Shown here: piece after piece, positions 11,587 through 23,737 of the stretch
Layout of the letters: each line of letters opens with the position of its first letter
Position numbering within the stretch: position 1 is the first letter of the stretch
Source of the DNA: Eupeodes corollae
Lineage: Eukaryota > Arthropoda > Insecta > Diptera > Syrphidae
Reading direction: 5' to 3'
Assembly (NCBI RefSeq): GCF_945859685.1
Contig: NC_079149.1
Location: 53,338,991 to 53,402,990, forward strand
Length of the DNA: 64,000 bases
Made by a program: the position numbers and the translations under genes
Notes under the pieces: model-generated
What the model was told of the DNA's origin: nothing
Seen by the model: only the letters and a program-made list of their open reading frames with translations
The model's database searches: none

Positions 11587-11901
11587 TAAATTAAATTAAA
11601 TTGGGTGGCGCAACAGTCCATTGTGAACCAGGGCCCAGTGACTTACAACTCTCAAAGATTCCTGTGTGCGAGTACTGTTGTCAGGAATGGAAGGGACCTA
11701 CGATTTTAGGAATCCGAACGGCTAGTTTGAGAAAGCACTTTTTCATGACAAGAATTACTCTTGAAGGATTTGTCAATTCCTCGCAAGAGGCAGTACCCGC
11801 GAAAATTATTTTTTTTTAAATTAAGGTGGCACAGGCAGGGATTGAACCCAAGACCCCTTGCATGACAGTCCAACGCACTAACCATCATGCCACGGGTACT
11901 A
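11587..11901 (-). repeat. tRNA-derived SINE, copy 1 (fullest copy)
   Basis: Read on the minus strand the head begins GTGGCATGATGGTTAGTGCG, resembling a pol III A box, and has a B box GGGTTCAATCCC at about 11838-11850. GTGGCA and TGCCAC at the two ends of the head can pair as an acceptor-like stem. The body contains ACTGCCTCTTGCGAGGAATT, AGTAATTCTTGTCATG and ACAGTACTCGCACACAGGA. The 3' end is GGACTGTTGCGCCACCC followed by an (AATTT)n tail. Non-autonomous; it needs a LINE enzyme. Two other full-length copies and one partial copy are in this window. Confidence 0.9.
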
Positions 11902-13664
11902 CTTATTATATCATCTGTAATGTATTAAATTGAAGAAAAAAAATTCAAACCAAAATTTATAGTAAAGAGCTTTGCACATAAGAGCGAACAACGAATGGAC
12001 GAACAAACGTGATTTGACACTTATTTTACGGTAATAAAATTTACATTTTCCGAAACAAGACAATTTTGTAAAAACAATTTGGTAGGAACGAATTGCAGTG
12101 TGGTTGCTACGAACTGTCAAACTCTAATAGCGTTCCACATACCATCCACATTCTAACGAATAAATTGCTCGCGCTCAACTCAACCCCAAAGTTATACCAC
12201 TCTTCTTTTTTTTGTTGAAAGGGGTAATTATAAATTGACAATTCGTCTCTGTCTGCGAATAGAAATAAAGCTCATGTGAAAGAAAAATATGCGAATATCC
12301 ACAGTTCGCTGTTTGTAGCTTATGTGCAAGATCCTTAGTGAAATAAAAATTGTTGACAAAAAATAAATTATAATCGTGTCATGCAACTCACACTTTTTTA
12401 GTTATTGTCATATTTTTGTCATGTGGTTCTTACCTAAAAAGAAAAGAAAGAATAAATATTAATTTTATTGAAATTTATGAAACTTATAAATAATTATAAA
12501 TACTAGATATTACAAACGTTTGTAATATTTTAGTCTAGTACTCTAGTTGAAGATTCTAAGGTAGAGGGAGTACAAAACATGGACTGAATTGGTAAAATTA
12601 GATTTAATTGTATTTATGTTTTGCGAATTGCTCGGTTTTGTGCAGTTGAACATAAACAAACGAGTCACATTAGGTATGTTTGTTCACTTAATAATTAATA
12701 ATGTACTACATTATCGAGCCCTAGAAAGACTACCTTATCATTTCTGAACTTGATTATTGCCGCTGTTAGTTTGGGACATGCTCAAATCAACTACAACATT
12801 CAAGATGATCTTTAAGTACATGTTTCTTTGTTATGTTGTTTTCTTGGGACTATAACTTTGCCTCTACAGTGGCCATTAAGATGAATTTGAAAAAATCGAA
12901 AGTAAAAAATCCTTATAAAATGCAACAAAAAAAATGGATAAACAACAAATTTGTTTAAATTATGTTCGAATTAAGATCTTTTACGGTTTTCATTAGTGTT
13001 ACGCCCAGGAAGAAGTTTTATATCTTTCTACACGAGTATCAAAATTTGAATCACTTATAAAAAATATTTAATTTTTGAATTCGCATATTGGAACCTACTT
13101 TAAAGTGAAAGATTTTAAAAAGCAATAAGTACTAATTTCAAAAAGATAAGTCTTTTTTCTGTATTTTTTTACGTTGTTTTTCAGATAAACCCCAAGTCAT
13201 TTTTGTTTTTTTTGTTGTTTTTATTTTTCTCATAATGACGAAAAAACACTGAAAATTTCATTAGGATAAACTTTTTAATAAAATTTCCATTTCGTTGTTT
13301 ATTTTTGTTTAGTTTTCATTTAAATAAAAATTCACTTCAGATTCAATTTAAAACCCACTCAAATAAAAGAATAATAGAAAATGTATGAAACTCTAAAAAG
13401 TTGCGATTGCAGATTTGTCGGTAGTGCAGATTATTTTACCGACTTTGGTTCCACTTTGGTTTGGAAAATAATTGACAGTGTCACTTAAACTAATTTGGGT
13501 GCTGTAACATTGGTGATTATATCAAAATGCTTCTTTACGTTTGCTTATGACATAACTATAATATAAACAAATAAAATTTTATTATTCAAAGCCATGTGTT
13601 TTATAATCAAGAGTTACTCTTGAAATTTTCTTGATTTTTCGATATAGGAAACATTTAATTTAAA
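11902..13664. other. AT-rich region, nothing recognised
   Basis: No coding, RNA or repeat structure that I can support. The minus-strand open stretch at 11911-12120 has no motif and is phenylalanine-rich by composition. Confidence 0.55.
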
Positions 13665-14070
13665 AAAAATTGTATTCAAAATGTTGACCATTGAATTTAA
13701 AACATTTTTTCCATCTTTCATAAAAAAATGTTCCCTTTCGAGGCAAACCATTCTACGAGCCATTTTTTGACTTCTTTAATATTGACGAAGCACTACTCTG
13801 CGAGTCGGTGTCCCATCGATACGAAAAGTTGGTAGTCGCACCACACCACAAGGGTCCCACCAAACACAGAACATTGTCTTATAAGAAAAGCTATTTATTC
13901 ACGAAGTGAATAGACCGGCGAAAAATTTTGTCTCACATATTCTAATGATTGTAGAATATTCCCCACTAGTTTCAATCAGCAACCGATGAACTTCAGCTGT
14001 TTTTTTTTTAAGGAATACAAAAAAGCAACGAAATTCACGAATGCGATATCCTTGCAACAAAACTTGACAC
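13665..14070 (-). pseudogene. Internally deleted mariner transposase relic
   Basis: Three disconnected pieces of a mariner transposase read in order on the minus strand. About 13915-14045 gives an N-terminal helix region ending KKTAEVHRLLIETSGEYS. About 13820-13890 gives KTMFCVWWD, the tryptophan-rich block before GVV. About 13688-13790 gives RWKKCFKFNGQHFE, matching the usual mariner C-terminus (RWEKC...DG.YFE). All three catalytic Asp regions are missing, and stops and frameshifts separate the pieces. It is a different mariner lineage from the DD41D copies. Ends and TIRs were not resolved. Confidence 0.75.
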
Positions 14071-14276
14071 TTGCACTGACTAAAGCAACTATGACACTAT
14101 TTTTTAAATAAAAAGTATGTATTTTTGAAGGCAAATGTCAATAGAAAAATATGACATACAACGGTAAATCACTAGAGACATCTATTGATAAAACCGGAAA
14201 ATTTCAACTAACATCCCTGATATTGGTAAAAGAAAAATAAGTGCTCCATTTAGCCGATCGCCATTTTAAAAATGTA

Positions 14277-15899
14277 CACTACCGGTCAAAAGTTTGAGAC
14301 CACCTTTGAAATATGAGAAATATCGAGTTTTAACCCCTAAACTGAAGTTTTAAGAAAAAAGTTATTACCTGAAAAAAGTGAAGATCATGTCTAGATGTAA
14401 ATGATAGAAAAATATAAACTAAACATAAATTATTTATTTAAAAAAAATAAAAGCTCTAAATTGAGTTTTCATTAAAAAACCCTCCTTTAAATTTAATAAT
14501 TTTTTCTTCAATTCAGGGCAATCTTCTTACAAGGTTTTGTATTTTTTCTTGTGGAATGTTATTCCAGCAAATTTGTACAGTTACCCAAAGAACAGATTCC
14601 GATGTTATGTGGTGATTCCGGACATTTCTGTCAAACTCTTCCCATAAGAGCTCAATGGGGTTAATTTCTGGAGACTGCGGTGGCCATACCATTACTTTTA
14701 GAATTTCCTCATCTTCTTCTTGTTTTAGGTATCCACGGCAAAATTTTGAAGTGTGTTTCGGGTCATTGTCTTGCTGTAATACAAAACCTTCACCGATTAA
14801 TCGGAGTCCAGATACCAAAACGTGGTCTTCCAATATTGTTTTATAGACTTCTTTATCCATTCTTCCGATCACTCGTGTTAGATCTCTTACTCCAAGGAAA
14901 AACATCCCCACACCATTACTGAACCGCCTCCATGCTTTACAGTTGGGACTAAACAGTCTGGTAGCATCTTCTGTTCAGTACTGCGCCTGACGAACACTCT
15001 GCGATTTGAGCCAAATATCTCAAACTTGGACTCATCGCTTTATAAGACTCTGTTGAAGTCTTCATCTGTCCAATCCTTATGGGTTTTAGCCCATTCCAAC
15101 CGTTTGATCATGTTTTGGGGTCGTAAAAGTGGTTTTCGCACTGCAACGCGCCCAAAAAGTCCAGCACGCCTTAGCCTTCGTTGTATCGTTGATACAGATA
15201 ATGGTTCTTCCCGGATTTCATTGATCTCGGCACGTATTTCTGATGCTGTTTTCTTCCTAGAACGCTTGCTTATGGTGATGATATGCAGATCTTCGGTTTT
15301 CGTCGTAACTCTAGGTCGTCCTGAACTCGGTTTATTCTTTAAACCGCCGGTACTATAGTAACGCTGTATGGTCCTGTGAACTGCTGCTTTGTGAATAGCC
15401 TTCTTTAATAAAGGTCATAATCGCAGATCAAGTTTCAGTAGTTAATTCCTTAACTTAACTTTTAACTTTTCCCATGATGCGCACTGTTTGCTGGAGAAGA
15501 TCACAGTCTCAAATAAATTTAAATTGGATCAAACAGAGCTTTTTATACAAAATCCAGAATATGTAGATATTCAAATTTAAAATTTTTTTTACCCTTTAAT
15601 ATTACCGCAGTCATAAAAAAACTCCAAATTGAATGTAAAAAGTCATAAAAAATAAAAACTATGGGAAATCCAAATAGATGCCAAAAACCCAATACTGGGC
15701 TTTTTTTACCTTTTTTCACAAAATTTCTCATAATTTACAGAAAAGGATTAATATCTGGGGTTTTTTCACTTGCACCTTTTATGAATGGTCTAAGTTAACA
15801 ATGCATGTACAAAAATCCTATATTCATTCATAAACCCAAGCGCCAAGGTACAAATAAAGCAACCCTTTGAAGGTGGTCTCAAACTTTTGACCGGTAGTG
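14277..15899 (-). mobile_element. Complete Tc1-type element with DD38E spacing
   Basis: This 1623-bp element lies between TA dinucleotides (14275-14276 and 15900-15901). The TIRs begin CACTACCGGTCAAAAGTTTG and remain identical through GAGACCACCTTTGAA. Such ends are typical of the Tc1 branch. The single transposase gene is on the minus strand. Near-perfect TIRs suggest moderately recent insertion, although the gene is broken. Confidence 0.93.
14513..15475 (-). pseudogene. Tc1-type (DD38E) transposase, degenerate
   Basis: On the minus strand the gene opens near 15475 with MGKVK, then has early stops and a small deletion. It reads well from KAAVHRTIQRYYSTGGLKNK through a GRPRVTTK linker, RLRRAGLFGRVAVRKP and the first catalytic block YSDESKFEI, to VKHGGGSVMVWGCFS. 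A frameshift near 14890 follows. The last 132 residues are open and contain QQDNDPKHTS (second Asp) and WPPQSPEINPIELLW (Glu). I count 38 residues between that Asp and Glu, against 34 in ordinary Tc1. The extra length is an acidic EEDEE insert. DD38E elements have been described as a Tc1 sibling group (Intruder); placing this copy there is inference. Confidence 0.88.
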
Positions 15900-16780
15900 T
15901 ATTTAGTAGAAATCATTTCAAAATTGCTTCACGTCACATTTATTTATTTTAAAGAGAAAATGGACCATACTTAATAACAAATTAATTTTGTATTAATATT
16001 CCTCAAAGCATATTAGATGAAAAAAAACGTATTTAATTTAACAAAATTAGATACAAATTCATTAACTTATGTATGTATGTTATGTACCTCACACACCAAC
16101 AAAGAAAAAACAATACCATCGTGCTTAAAAACAAATTTGATCCTAAGACCCCCACCACATCTTCATATGTATGAAAATTCGTATTCATACACACAATAAT
16201 TATTATTATTATTATTGCCAAAGAAGAATAAACAACAAAATTCCGAAAAATACCAACCACAGGTGAGTGGCCAAGTCCAAGTAAGTGTTAAGTTCAACAA
16301 GAGTTTAATGAACTTTTTTATTTTTTTTTGAACCGCTGCCACTGCTGCCTTTTTTTTCAATTTAAACACGAACAATTTTCGTTTGTTGTTGTTATTTTAT
16401 TCTTTTTGAAATATATATGTATATTGTTATACTGCCGCCTCAGGTCCCCCAAAACCGGAGCTCACCCCAAAAGAGCACACGGCATACAAATGAATACATT
16501 TGCGTAATAAATTAGCACTAAACGTGAGACTTTCCAAAAGGGGATTTCATAGAAGTTGAGGCGAGTAGGCGGGAGGGGGAGAGAGAGAAAGGGGCCATAT
16601 TTATTGAAACGGAAGGAGGGTATAGGGTGGTCAGCAACACAACAAAATTAATACCTACACGTTGTACAATGAGCACTAACAAGTTTAATGAATACATAAT
16701 ACCAACAAACAACAACAATGATACTTAACTTAAACAAATAAATTGTAAATATGCTTATAAAGGTACGTACCTACTACGAC

Positions 16781-16788
16781 TGACGTCA
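16781..16788. promoter_or_regulatory. Perfect CRE palindrome TGACGTCA
   Basis: An exact 8-bp cyclic-AMP response element, the binding site of CREB/ATF bZIP proteins. A second exact copy lies 201 bp downstream. No promoter or gene is identified nearby, so function is only a possibility. Confidence 0.35.
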
Positions 16789-16981
16789 GAGAAGTTTTAT
16801 TTTTTTAATGAAAGTCCAGCACATTTTTGTTTGTTTGTTTTTTTTTTTTTTTTTAATTTAAATAATGAAATAATTGTGTGTGCTGATTTAGTTCTTTTTT
16901 TTTTATTTTTGATTTATTATAAAATCATTGAAGAATTTCAGTTGCAGTCGCATTTATTTGACGCAAATAAAAGTGTATTAC

Positions 16982-16989
16982 TGACGTCA
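16982..16989. promoter_or_regulatory. Perfect CRE palindrome TGACGTCA, second copy
   Basis: Exact repeat of the bZIP palindrome at 16781-16788. A third exact copy is at 20740-20747, where it stands alone. Confidence 0.35.
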
Positions 16990-18439
16990 TAGGAAAAATA
17001 GGTAAGTGGGTTACTAAAGCATATTACACACAAGAAAAGCACAAAAGCGGTATTGCAATAAAATAAAAGAAAAACAAGTAAATTCCTTCCTATACTGATG
17101 TATACACACCCTAATAATAGATTTACCAAAAAGTAAAAGTCAACAAAATTGTAGCTGCAATAAAAATAAGAAATATACAAAAAGAAAGGAGTTTCATTGG
17201 CAATGTGTGATGGGCTTTAAAAAATAATAACAATAAAAAAAAGGACACAAAGAGGACAACAAAATATCTCGCAAGTAATATAGGATGACTTTTTATTTCA
17301 AGAAAATAATCGTCGAAGGAAAACACGAAAATACGCGCTCAAAAGAACTTTTTTCATTTTAAAGTAAAAACCCACCACACCAAGACCACATCGCATCGCC
17401 GGCCACAAGATGAACATTTTTGAGAGCTAGACGAAGAAGAGACTTTTTACTTTCGTAGGTACTCGTCGTTCGTCGTCGAGATGAATACGGCTTCTTCTTA
17501 TTCTCTACATATGATAGGGGGAATTGTATAGAAAGAAAAACACACAGAAAAGTGTGGATAAAAATACATAACTTAAAAGACTATTTCTTTTTTATTTGTG
17601 TATTAAAGAACAAAAAAAGGAAATGTAACAACAACAAAAAAGAAGTTAAAAACACATTAAAGTTAAATAAAGGAAGATAGAGAATATATAGATAAGACCT
17701 TTGCCTTTGCAATGGAGGTTCATACCTCTTTCATACTTTAAGAATCTTATGTGGAAACAGAGTAAGGAAAAAATGATCAGAAAACAGAATAAAAAACTTA
17801 TTTTTGTCAAGGTCACTGCATAAATAAAATAAAGGAACTTAGAGGAATGTAAATTTACTTTAAGTCTCTTCGCTTTTTAATTTTTTTATTTGTGGTAGTG
17901 TATGGTGGGGAAAATATATAATTAATACATTCTTTTTACTAGAAACGTCCGTGGACCACACAAAAACTGATATCAAGTTTTTTTTTTTAAGAAAATTGAA
18001 ACATACACCAGTAGGTACATACCATTATTTATTTCTTTATTTTAAATTGGTAGAAATGGCATTTGACACCTGTCAAACTAAGCTGTCATTTGAAGAGTCA
18101 TGTTATTAATTACATATGTAGATCGCCTAACAATTGAACTTGTCAAAATTATTAAAACTTATTATACTAAGAAAAATGGCCGAACTTAGCCAATTTTTGC
18201 ACATTACGTGATGATTATGGTTATCTTATCACACTAATATATAATCGTTACTTGTGTCGTAAGCCCGTGTATCATATTAATTCACGATCATTTGGAAATA
18301 TAACTTTAAGTTGGCAAAATTATTTTAAATGGAGGCCATTTTTGGAATTTCAACATGAATAAACTGACGCCTGAAAACGTTAAAGTCTTCAAATTATGCA
18401 AATTTATTTTGAAAATGATTGTTCTGTTCAAAATACATA

Positions 18440-18690
18440 TCAATAGAATTTTGTTTAGCAATAAAGCACAATTTTGATTGAATGGATACGTAAATAAACA
18501 AAACTGACGTATTTTGAATGATGATAAGTGTATATGTTGAGTAACCTTAATATAAACAAAAACTGACTGTTGCGCCATATTGTTGTGTGAAGTAAATGAA
18601 CTGTATTTTTTTTCAACGATGCTGTCCAGAACGTCACAATCAATGGTGACCGCTAAAGAGCCATGATTCTGAATTATTCTTGTGTGATTA
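18440..18690 (+). pseudogene. Mariner transposase relic related to the DD41D copies
   Basis: Plus-strand reading near 18478-18515 gives NGYVNKQN followed by a stop and R, matching the block after FSDEAHFWL in the intact-length mariners. Near 18608-18665 it gives FFNDAVQNVTINGDR, a stop, then RAMI, matching the FKDAVGRNVTVNGDRYRSM block. Flanking sequence is scrambled. Divergence is much higher than between the two DD41D copies, so this is an older insertion of a related lineage. Confidence 0.75.
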
Positions 18691-18767
18691 ATCAACCAAG
18701 AAGTCGTTAGTCTACGACTATAAACTTGTCACGACTGATCACTTGGTGGACAACATTGGGCGAATTA

Positions 18768-19238
18768 TGGCTGAAACACAAACAAGCTTCAGCTTCGGCT
18801 TCGCCTGACATTTACGATGCCAGCCATAGGCATTCAATGCATGCTACCACAATGAAGTTTTGACGTAAGGTTTAGTCTGACAATCATATGGAAAAGAACG
18901 TAATTTTACGTTATGTGACTATAAACGGAAGCTCTAGTTAAAATTTGCTGAACATTTGCTTTGTCTGACGGCTCCACAGGTGTAAAAAAAAGTCAACAAA
19001 CAAAAAACATTTGCTTTCGGAGGGACTCCCATTGGTTATTATATGCTTTGTAAGCTACTTCCACGTTAAATTTATTTTTTCGATTTCAAGAGTCATATTT
19101 TTTTTTTATTTTGAGAAAAAATAACAGCTTCTAATGACAGAAGTGCCATTTTAGAAATATCATATTGGAAGTCTCATTCAAAGCAACCTCGAAGCAGGCC
19201 CAACGTAACGCAAACGAAGCGTGTTTGTGTTTCAGCCA
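18768..19238. mobile_element. MITE with TTA duplications (PIF/Harbinger-like)
   Basis: A 471-bp segment starts TGGCTGAAACACAAACAAGC and ends with the inverted form (TGGCTGAAACACAAACACGC read inward), giving TIRs of about 23 bp with one mismatch. It is flanked by TTA at 18765-18767 and 19239-19241. Three-base TTA/TAA duplications are characteristic of the PIF/Harbinger superfamily. There is no coding capacity. A Harbinger-type transposase fragment lies 6 kb away, but no link between the two is shown. Confidence 0.8.
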
Positions 19239-19591
19239 TTATTGTCGGAGTTTAAAAAGTCATCGAAAATTCGATCAACTGTGTGTCAATTTATTAAAAT
19301 CTTCTATTCTATTTCATAGTTCTATACCTTAAAAAATCACATAGCTGCTACAGCAAATGCTGATCGAATTTAACATACACCTCTTTTTTCCAGCGATTGA
19401 AGTATTTTTTTGACCTTATGCGGTTGCAAAAAACGGAAAACCAAGCAGCTTAGCACGACCAACTATTGTTTAATGGCTCATAAAAATGTCCTGGTATACA
19501 TAATATTTTCGTTTTAACGACCAACATTACTTAAGTTAAATAAAACCCAATCTTTTTAAAGAAATACAATTTTCAATAAAATTGTTAGATG

Positions 19592-19868
19592 TGTGTTTTG
19601 TTTAGAGCGTTAGAATGTCATGCCAGAGATCTTGTATTCAATCCCTGCTTGTGTCATCTAAAGTTTTTTTTCACGGGTACTGCCTCTTGCGAGAAATTGC
19701 CAAATCCTCTAAGAGTAATTCTTGTCATGAAAAGTGCTTTCTAAAATTCGGATTCGGCTTTAAACTGTAGGTCATCTCCATCACTGACAACAGTACTCGC
19801 ACACAGGACGTTGTTAGTTACTAGGCCCTAGTTCTCAATGGACTGTTGCGCCACTTTAATAATACTTT
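19592..19868 (+). repeat. tRNA-derived SINE, copy 2
   Basis: The head is degraded (GTTTAGAGCGTTAGAATGTC) and the B box is weakened to TATTCAATCCCTG at about 19634-19646. The body blocks CGGGTACTGCCTCTTGCGAG, AGTAATTCTTGTCATG and AACAGTACTCGCACACAGGA are well kept. The 3' end is GGACTGTTGCGCCAC followed by TTTAATAATA. Confidence 0.88.
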
Positions 19869-22800
19869 TGAGAAAATGAAACCAAAATTATTCTTAGATT
19901 ATGCAGATGTACACTTCTTGGAATATCCACATCTAAAACGAGGGAACTTGTGTTTTCCTTGAAACATACAAAGCGCAATCTTGCTGTCCTACAAACTGTC
20001 AAAATCCAAACACATACAAAAATAGTCGAATGTTTTCAATTCAAGAATTACCACTAGAGGATAGAAAATTTTATTAAAGCTTATAAAAAATAAACTACAT
20101 TGAATTCATGGATGTTTATACATAATATTCAATTAAAAAAAAAAAAAACATTTAACTAAACCCCATTGTCACATGGAAGCCATACATAATTTATACATTT
20201 TGCTAGACTCAAATGTTAGCAAAATCAATTATTACAATACACATAAAAACATGCTAAAAACAAAAAAAATAAACTACGGCTTCATACATAATTCAATTTG
20301 AAGGGATTGAAAATAACTGACATGAATTATTCGTTATTTTAAATAAATAGATTAAAAGTTGAAAGAATTCAAAAGGGTTTTACCCCTATACCATTTTCAA
20401 ACAAAATAAATACCTATCATGTATAAAATATAATCGGCTTGAGCCCTTATTGTTGTTTTGATTTAAGGTCACATCAGTTTTTTTTTGTTTTTAAATCAAT
20501 TTGAATTTCAATTTGTATAATAATGTAGTGAATTCTAGCTCAAGTAACCATAAAAGGCAAATTCTTTTTTTTTTTTAATTCTATTGAACATAACTTATGG
20601 TACTTTGGCAGCACTGTCATTAGGTACTGTGAAAATGATCAAATTCAAGTCAACTACTCAGCTAATTTTGTCGGCCCTCTTTGGCTCCTTGCAAAACGGT
20701 CTATCTGCTGAGCTACATCAATATAGACAGAAATGTAACTGACGTCATACTCGTAATCAATTTCAAAACGTATACGTTAAACGAAACGTAAGTTAAAGAG
20801 CTCCTTCAAAATTTGATCATGAACTCGTGTAACCGTGGACTTAAATGTATCGAATTTTGACATAAACATAAACTTTATTTACTCTTTTAAGTACTTAGAA
20901 CCGAATAAGAGCAACTTGTGACATAAACCAACTAAAACGTAAATTTAAATCCCTACTAAAACATTAGGTTAATGATTTTTGAGGCAATACAAAATATCTA
21001 TAACTGTTGCTGCACTTGCAGAAGCTATTAAAATATCAAATACATATACATATTATAACGAACGTATTTATAATAATATAAACAAAAGCTCAAACCAGGT
21101 AGGTATAAAATGTCAAACAAAAAAAAATAAATTATAAAAGAAAAACCCCAACATCTTTTCTATTAGCATAGGTTTTATAAAAACCTAAACAAAAACCGAA
21201 AATCAAATGAAAACGTACAAAACGTCAAAACGTAACACTGCAAAAATATATAAAACATAAGAAAATAATCAAATAACAACACAAAACCGGTGAAAATAAA
21301 CACAAACAACAACAAAAACAACTAAAACCCAATAAAATTAGTAAACAGAGAAAAACACTCCAAAAAGGACAAGCAACAAAAACAGAAACGACCTTCACCA
21401 AATAAAAAAGATAATAATATAACACACACTCTTGTTCTTTTTATTTTATTTTTTTTTTGTTAAATAAAAACCGTTATCGTTGGATGTTTTGTTGTCGTCT
21501 CTCCTCTATTACACCAAAGCAACGGATGAAAGATATGTAACGAAAAACAGCAAAATTTCACATAATACAAAACAAAAATAAATATCAGACACAAAAATTC
21601 ATAAAAAGAAAAATAAGTAAAAGAAAAGGCTGGAAAACGTAGAAAAAAAAATAAACAAACAAAAATATAAAAATAAAGGGAACTCCCAAACAAGCTGATA
21701 GTAAAATGAAGAAAAATGAAATAATAAAAAACAAATAAAAATAAATAAAAGTCTGACGATGTCGACAATGACTACGACGATGACGATGACGACGATGAGG
21801 AGGAAAATAATACAATCGAAGAACAAAAAAGCAGCAGCCAGCAGCGAAGCACACAAAACACACAAAAGTAGCAGAGCAGAGCAGAGCAAAGCAGCAACAG
21901 AGGTGGAGGTGGAGACGAAGGAGAAGGAGGAAAAAACCAAAAGGAAAATCCTCCACACACTTATGATGACGGCTGGAGCCGCCACTTGTTTTTGATACTG
22001 TAGCTGGTAGCTTGGTTATCTGGAACTGGAACTGGAGAACACATGTACTTAAAAGTCAACGAGAATAGCGTCAGAATCGTAGTCGAAACAGCAACAGTCA
22101 AAGAGCATAGTAAAATAAAATAAAACGTCGCTCGTTCGGTCGCTACGACAACGACTATGACTATTACCTATATGTACTACGTATCTACAATGGCGCCCGG
22201 GACAAAACTTGTTGAGTTTTCGTTCGTTCTTTGCCCGCCCTCATCCCATGAGACGAGGATTTCATTCCGCGAAATTCATGCATTATATCGACAATAGAGT
22301 CTGCTGTCTGCTGATGCTGGCTGGGCTCCCCACCACCAAGTACCAACTAGCTCCCATGACGCCGCCGACGACGACGCGATGTGCAAAATTTTCACAACGT
22401 TTTCACCTTTTTTCCTGTTTTCTTTTTTTTGGTTTTGTTTTCTTGCGTAGCTAGGTATATAGCTTATGTTACACACAACATTTTAGCAATCATCATCGTG
22501 ATACACATGGCGTGGCAGATACATTATAGTGAGTATGTAGGTAAGGTACCTTAGCATGCTACACCACCCCCTCCCCCCACAATGCCACAGCACACCAGCA
22601 AACAAAACAAAACAAAAAACAACACAGCCTTCAGAAGAGGACTACCTACTTGATCCTGCTTTTTTTTTGGAATAGGGAAGCCCATTCATAGATTGACTAA
22701 ACGAATGAAGTGAGTATAGGTAAGGTAGGTACTATCATGGGAAGTGTACTTTAGCTCTGGGGTTGTGTATCTTTTTATTGGCTATTTTATTTGTGGCTCG

Positions 22801-23735
22801 TTTAAATTTGTTTTTGTGCTTATTTTGGTGTGTAGTCAGTTTATCTGGCTGTTTATTTTGCTCCATCACCATCTTCATTGAGGTCTTTTTTTTTGTCTTT
22901 TTTTTCTCTTCTCACCCCCTGTAACACATAAAAACGCTGCTTACACACACACACACAGAAATGAAAATGATGTGTGCCAGCAGCAATAAAAGGTGAATGG
23001 AAAATGAGAGAAAAAAGGAAAAACAGGAATACATTTTTGTTACTCAATTGAATTGAATAAAATAGCAACTTGTCGTGCTATGAATGGAAAAAGAGATAAA
23101 AACAAATTGAAGACCGGCAAGTATTATTATTACAAGGGTAGTTGACCTCACAAAAATTGACTAAAACAATAGACTTTTAAAGACTACCTATCAAATCAAA
23201 GGTCAAATAATAAGCTTCTTAAAGATTTGGACCGAAGGTCATGTTATCAAAAAATTCTAAACACAATAAAGGCTGTCTGGTCTAGGAGCTTCTGCACACA
23301 AATACTCGTTGAATAAAACTTTATATGTATTCTTCAACATTGAGCCTAGTGCTTCAAACTATCCGGATAGCTCTGTAATCCTGAAACTTTGAAAATAGCT
23401 TTACTAATTAGAATCCATAGAGAAGGATAATAGGAACAATAGTCATTTGATCGTACTTTCTAAGGGGATCTATCCAAAGAATCGGATGTCGTGTAACACC
23501 TCGGATTATGACGTATATTATGAACATTTAAATTAGTGCTTTAAAATTTCTATCCTAAAAACGCTGGGGTGCCAGCACGTAACTTAATGCAATCGAGGAT
23601 TGTCGATCAACACGAAACAAATTATTTTTGACAGCACGTAATTTGAGACGAGTTCCATTGTGACTTTTTCTTAAAAGAGTCATTGTGAACTATAACATTA
23701 AATGTCAAGTGAGTTTTCTTTGAATTATTTCATTC
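19869..23735. other. Large non-coding region, partly host-like
   Basis: No gene recognised. 21700-22170 is rich in GAC/GAT, CAG and GGA triplets, so long frames open on both strands (for example 21585-21985), but their translations are repetitive and I do not call them genes. 22190-22400 is less AT-rich, with GCCGCCGACGACGACG, and has the look of conserved non-coding or UTR DNA. A perfect CRE palindrome sits at 20740-20747. 22930-22960 has a short (CA)n run. Confidence 0.5.
20740..20747. promoter_or_regulatory. Perfect CRE palindrome TGACGTCA, third copy
   Basis: Exact bZIP-binding palindrome; no associated promoter features are visible. Confidence 0.25.
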
Positions 23736-23737
23736 TA

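Larger units (their letters stand above)
15902..18439. other. Non-coding region with low-complexity tracts
   Basis: No gene recognised. An (ATT)n microsatellite covers about 16198-16216, and there are poly-T runs and CAACAA-rich segments. Two perfect TGACGTCA sites (annotated separately) and a less AT-rich stretch at 17380-17500 give parts of this region the look of host regulatory or UTR-like DNA, but nothing identifies a gene. Confidence 0.5.

Noticed and set aside
21585..21995. Overlapping long open frames on both strands
   Set aside because: They lie over GAC/CAG/GGA triplet tracts; translations are single-residue-biased and several frames are open at once, as expected from composition.
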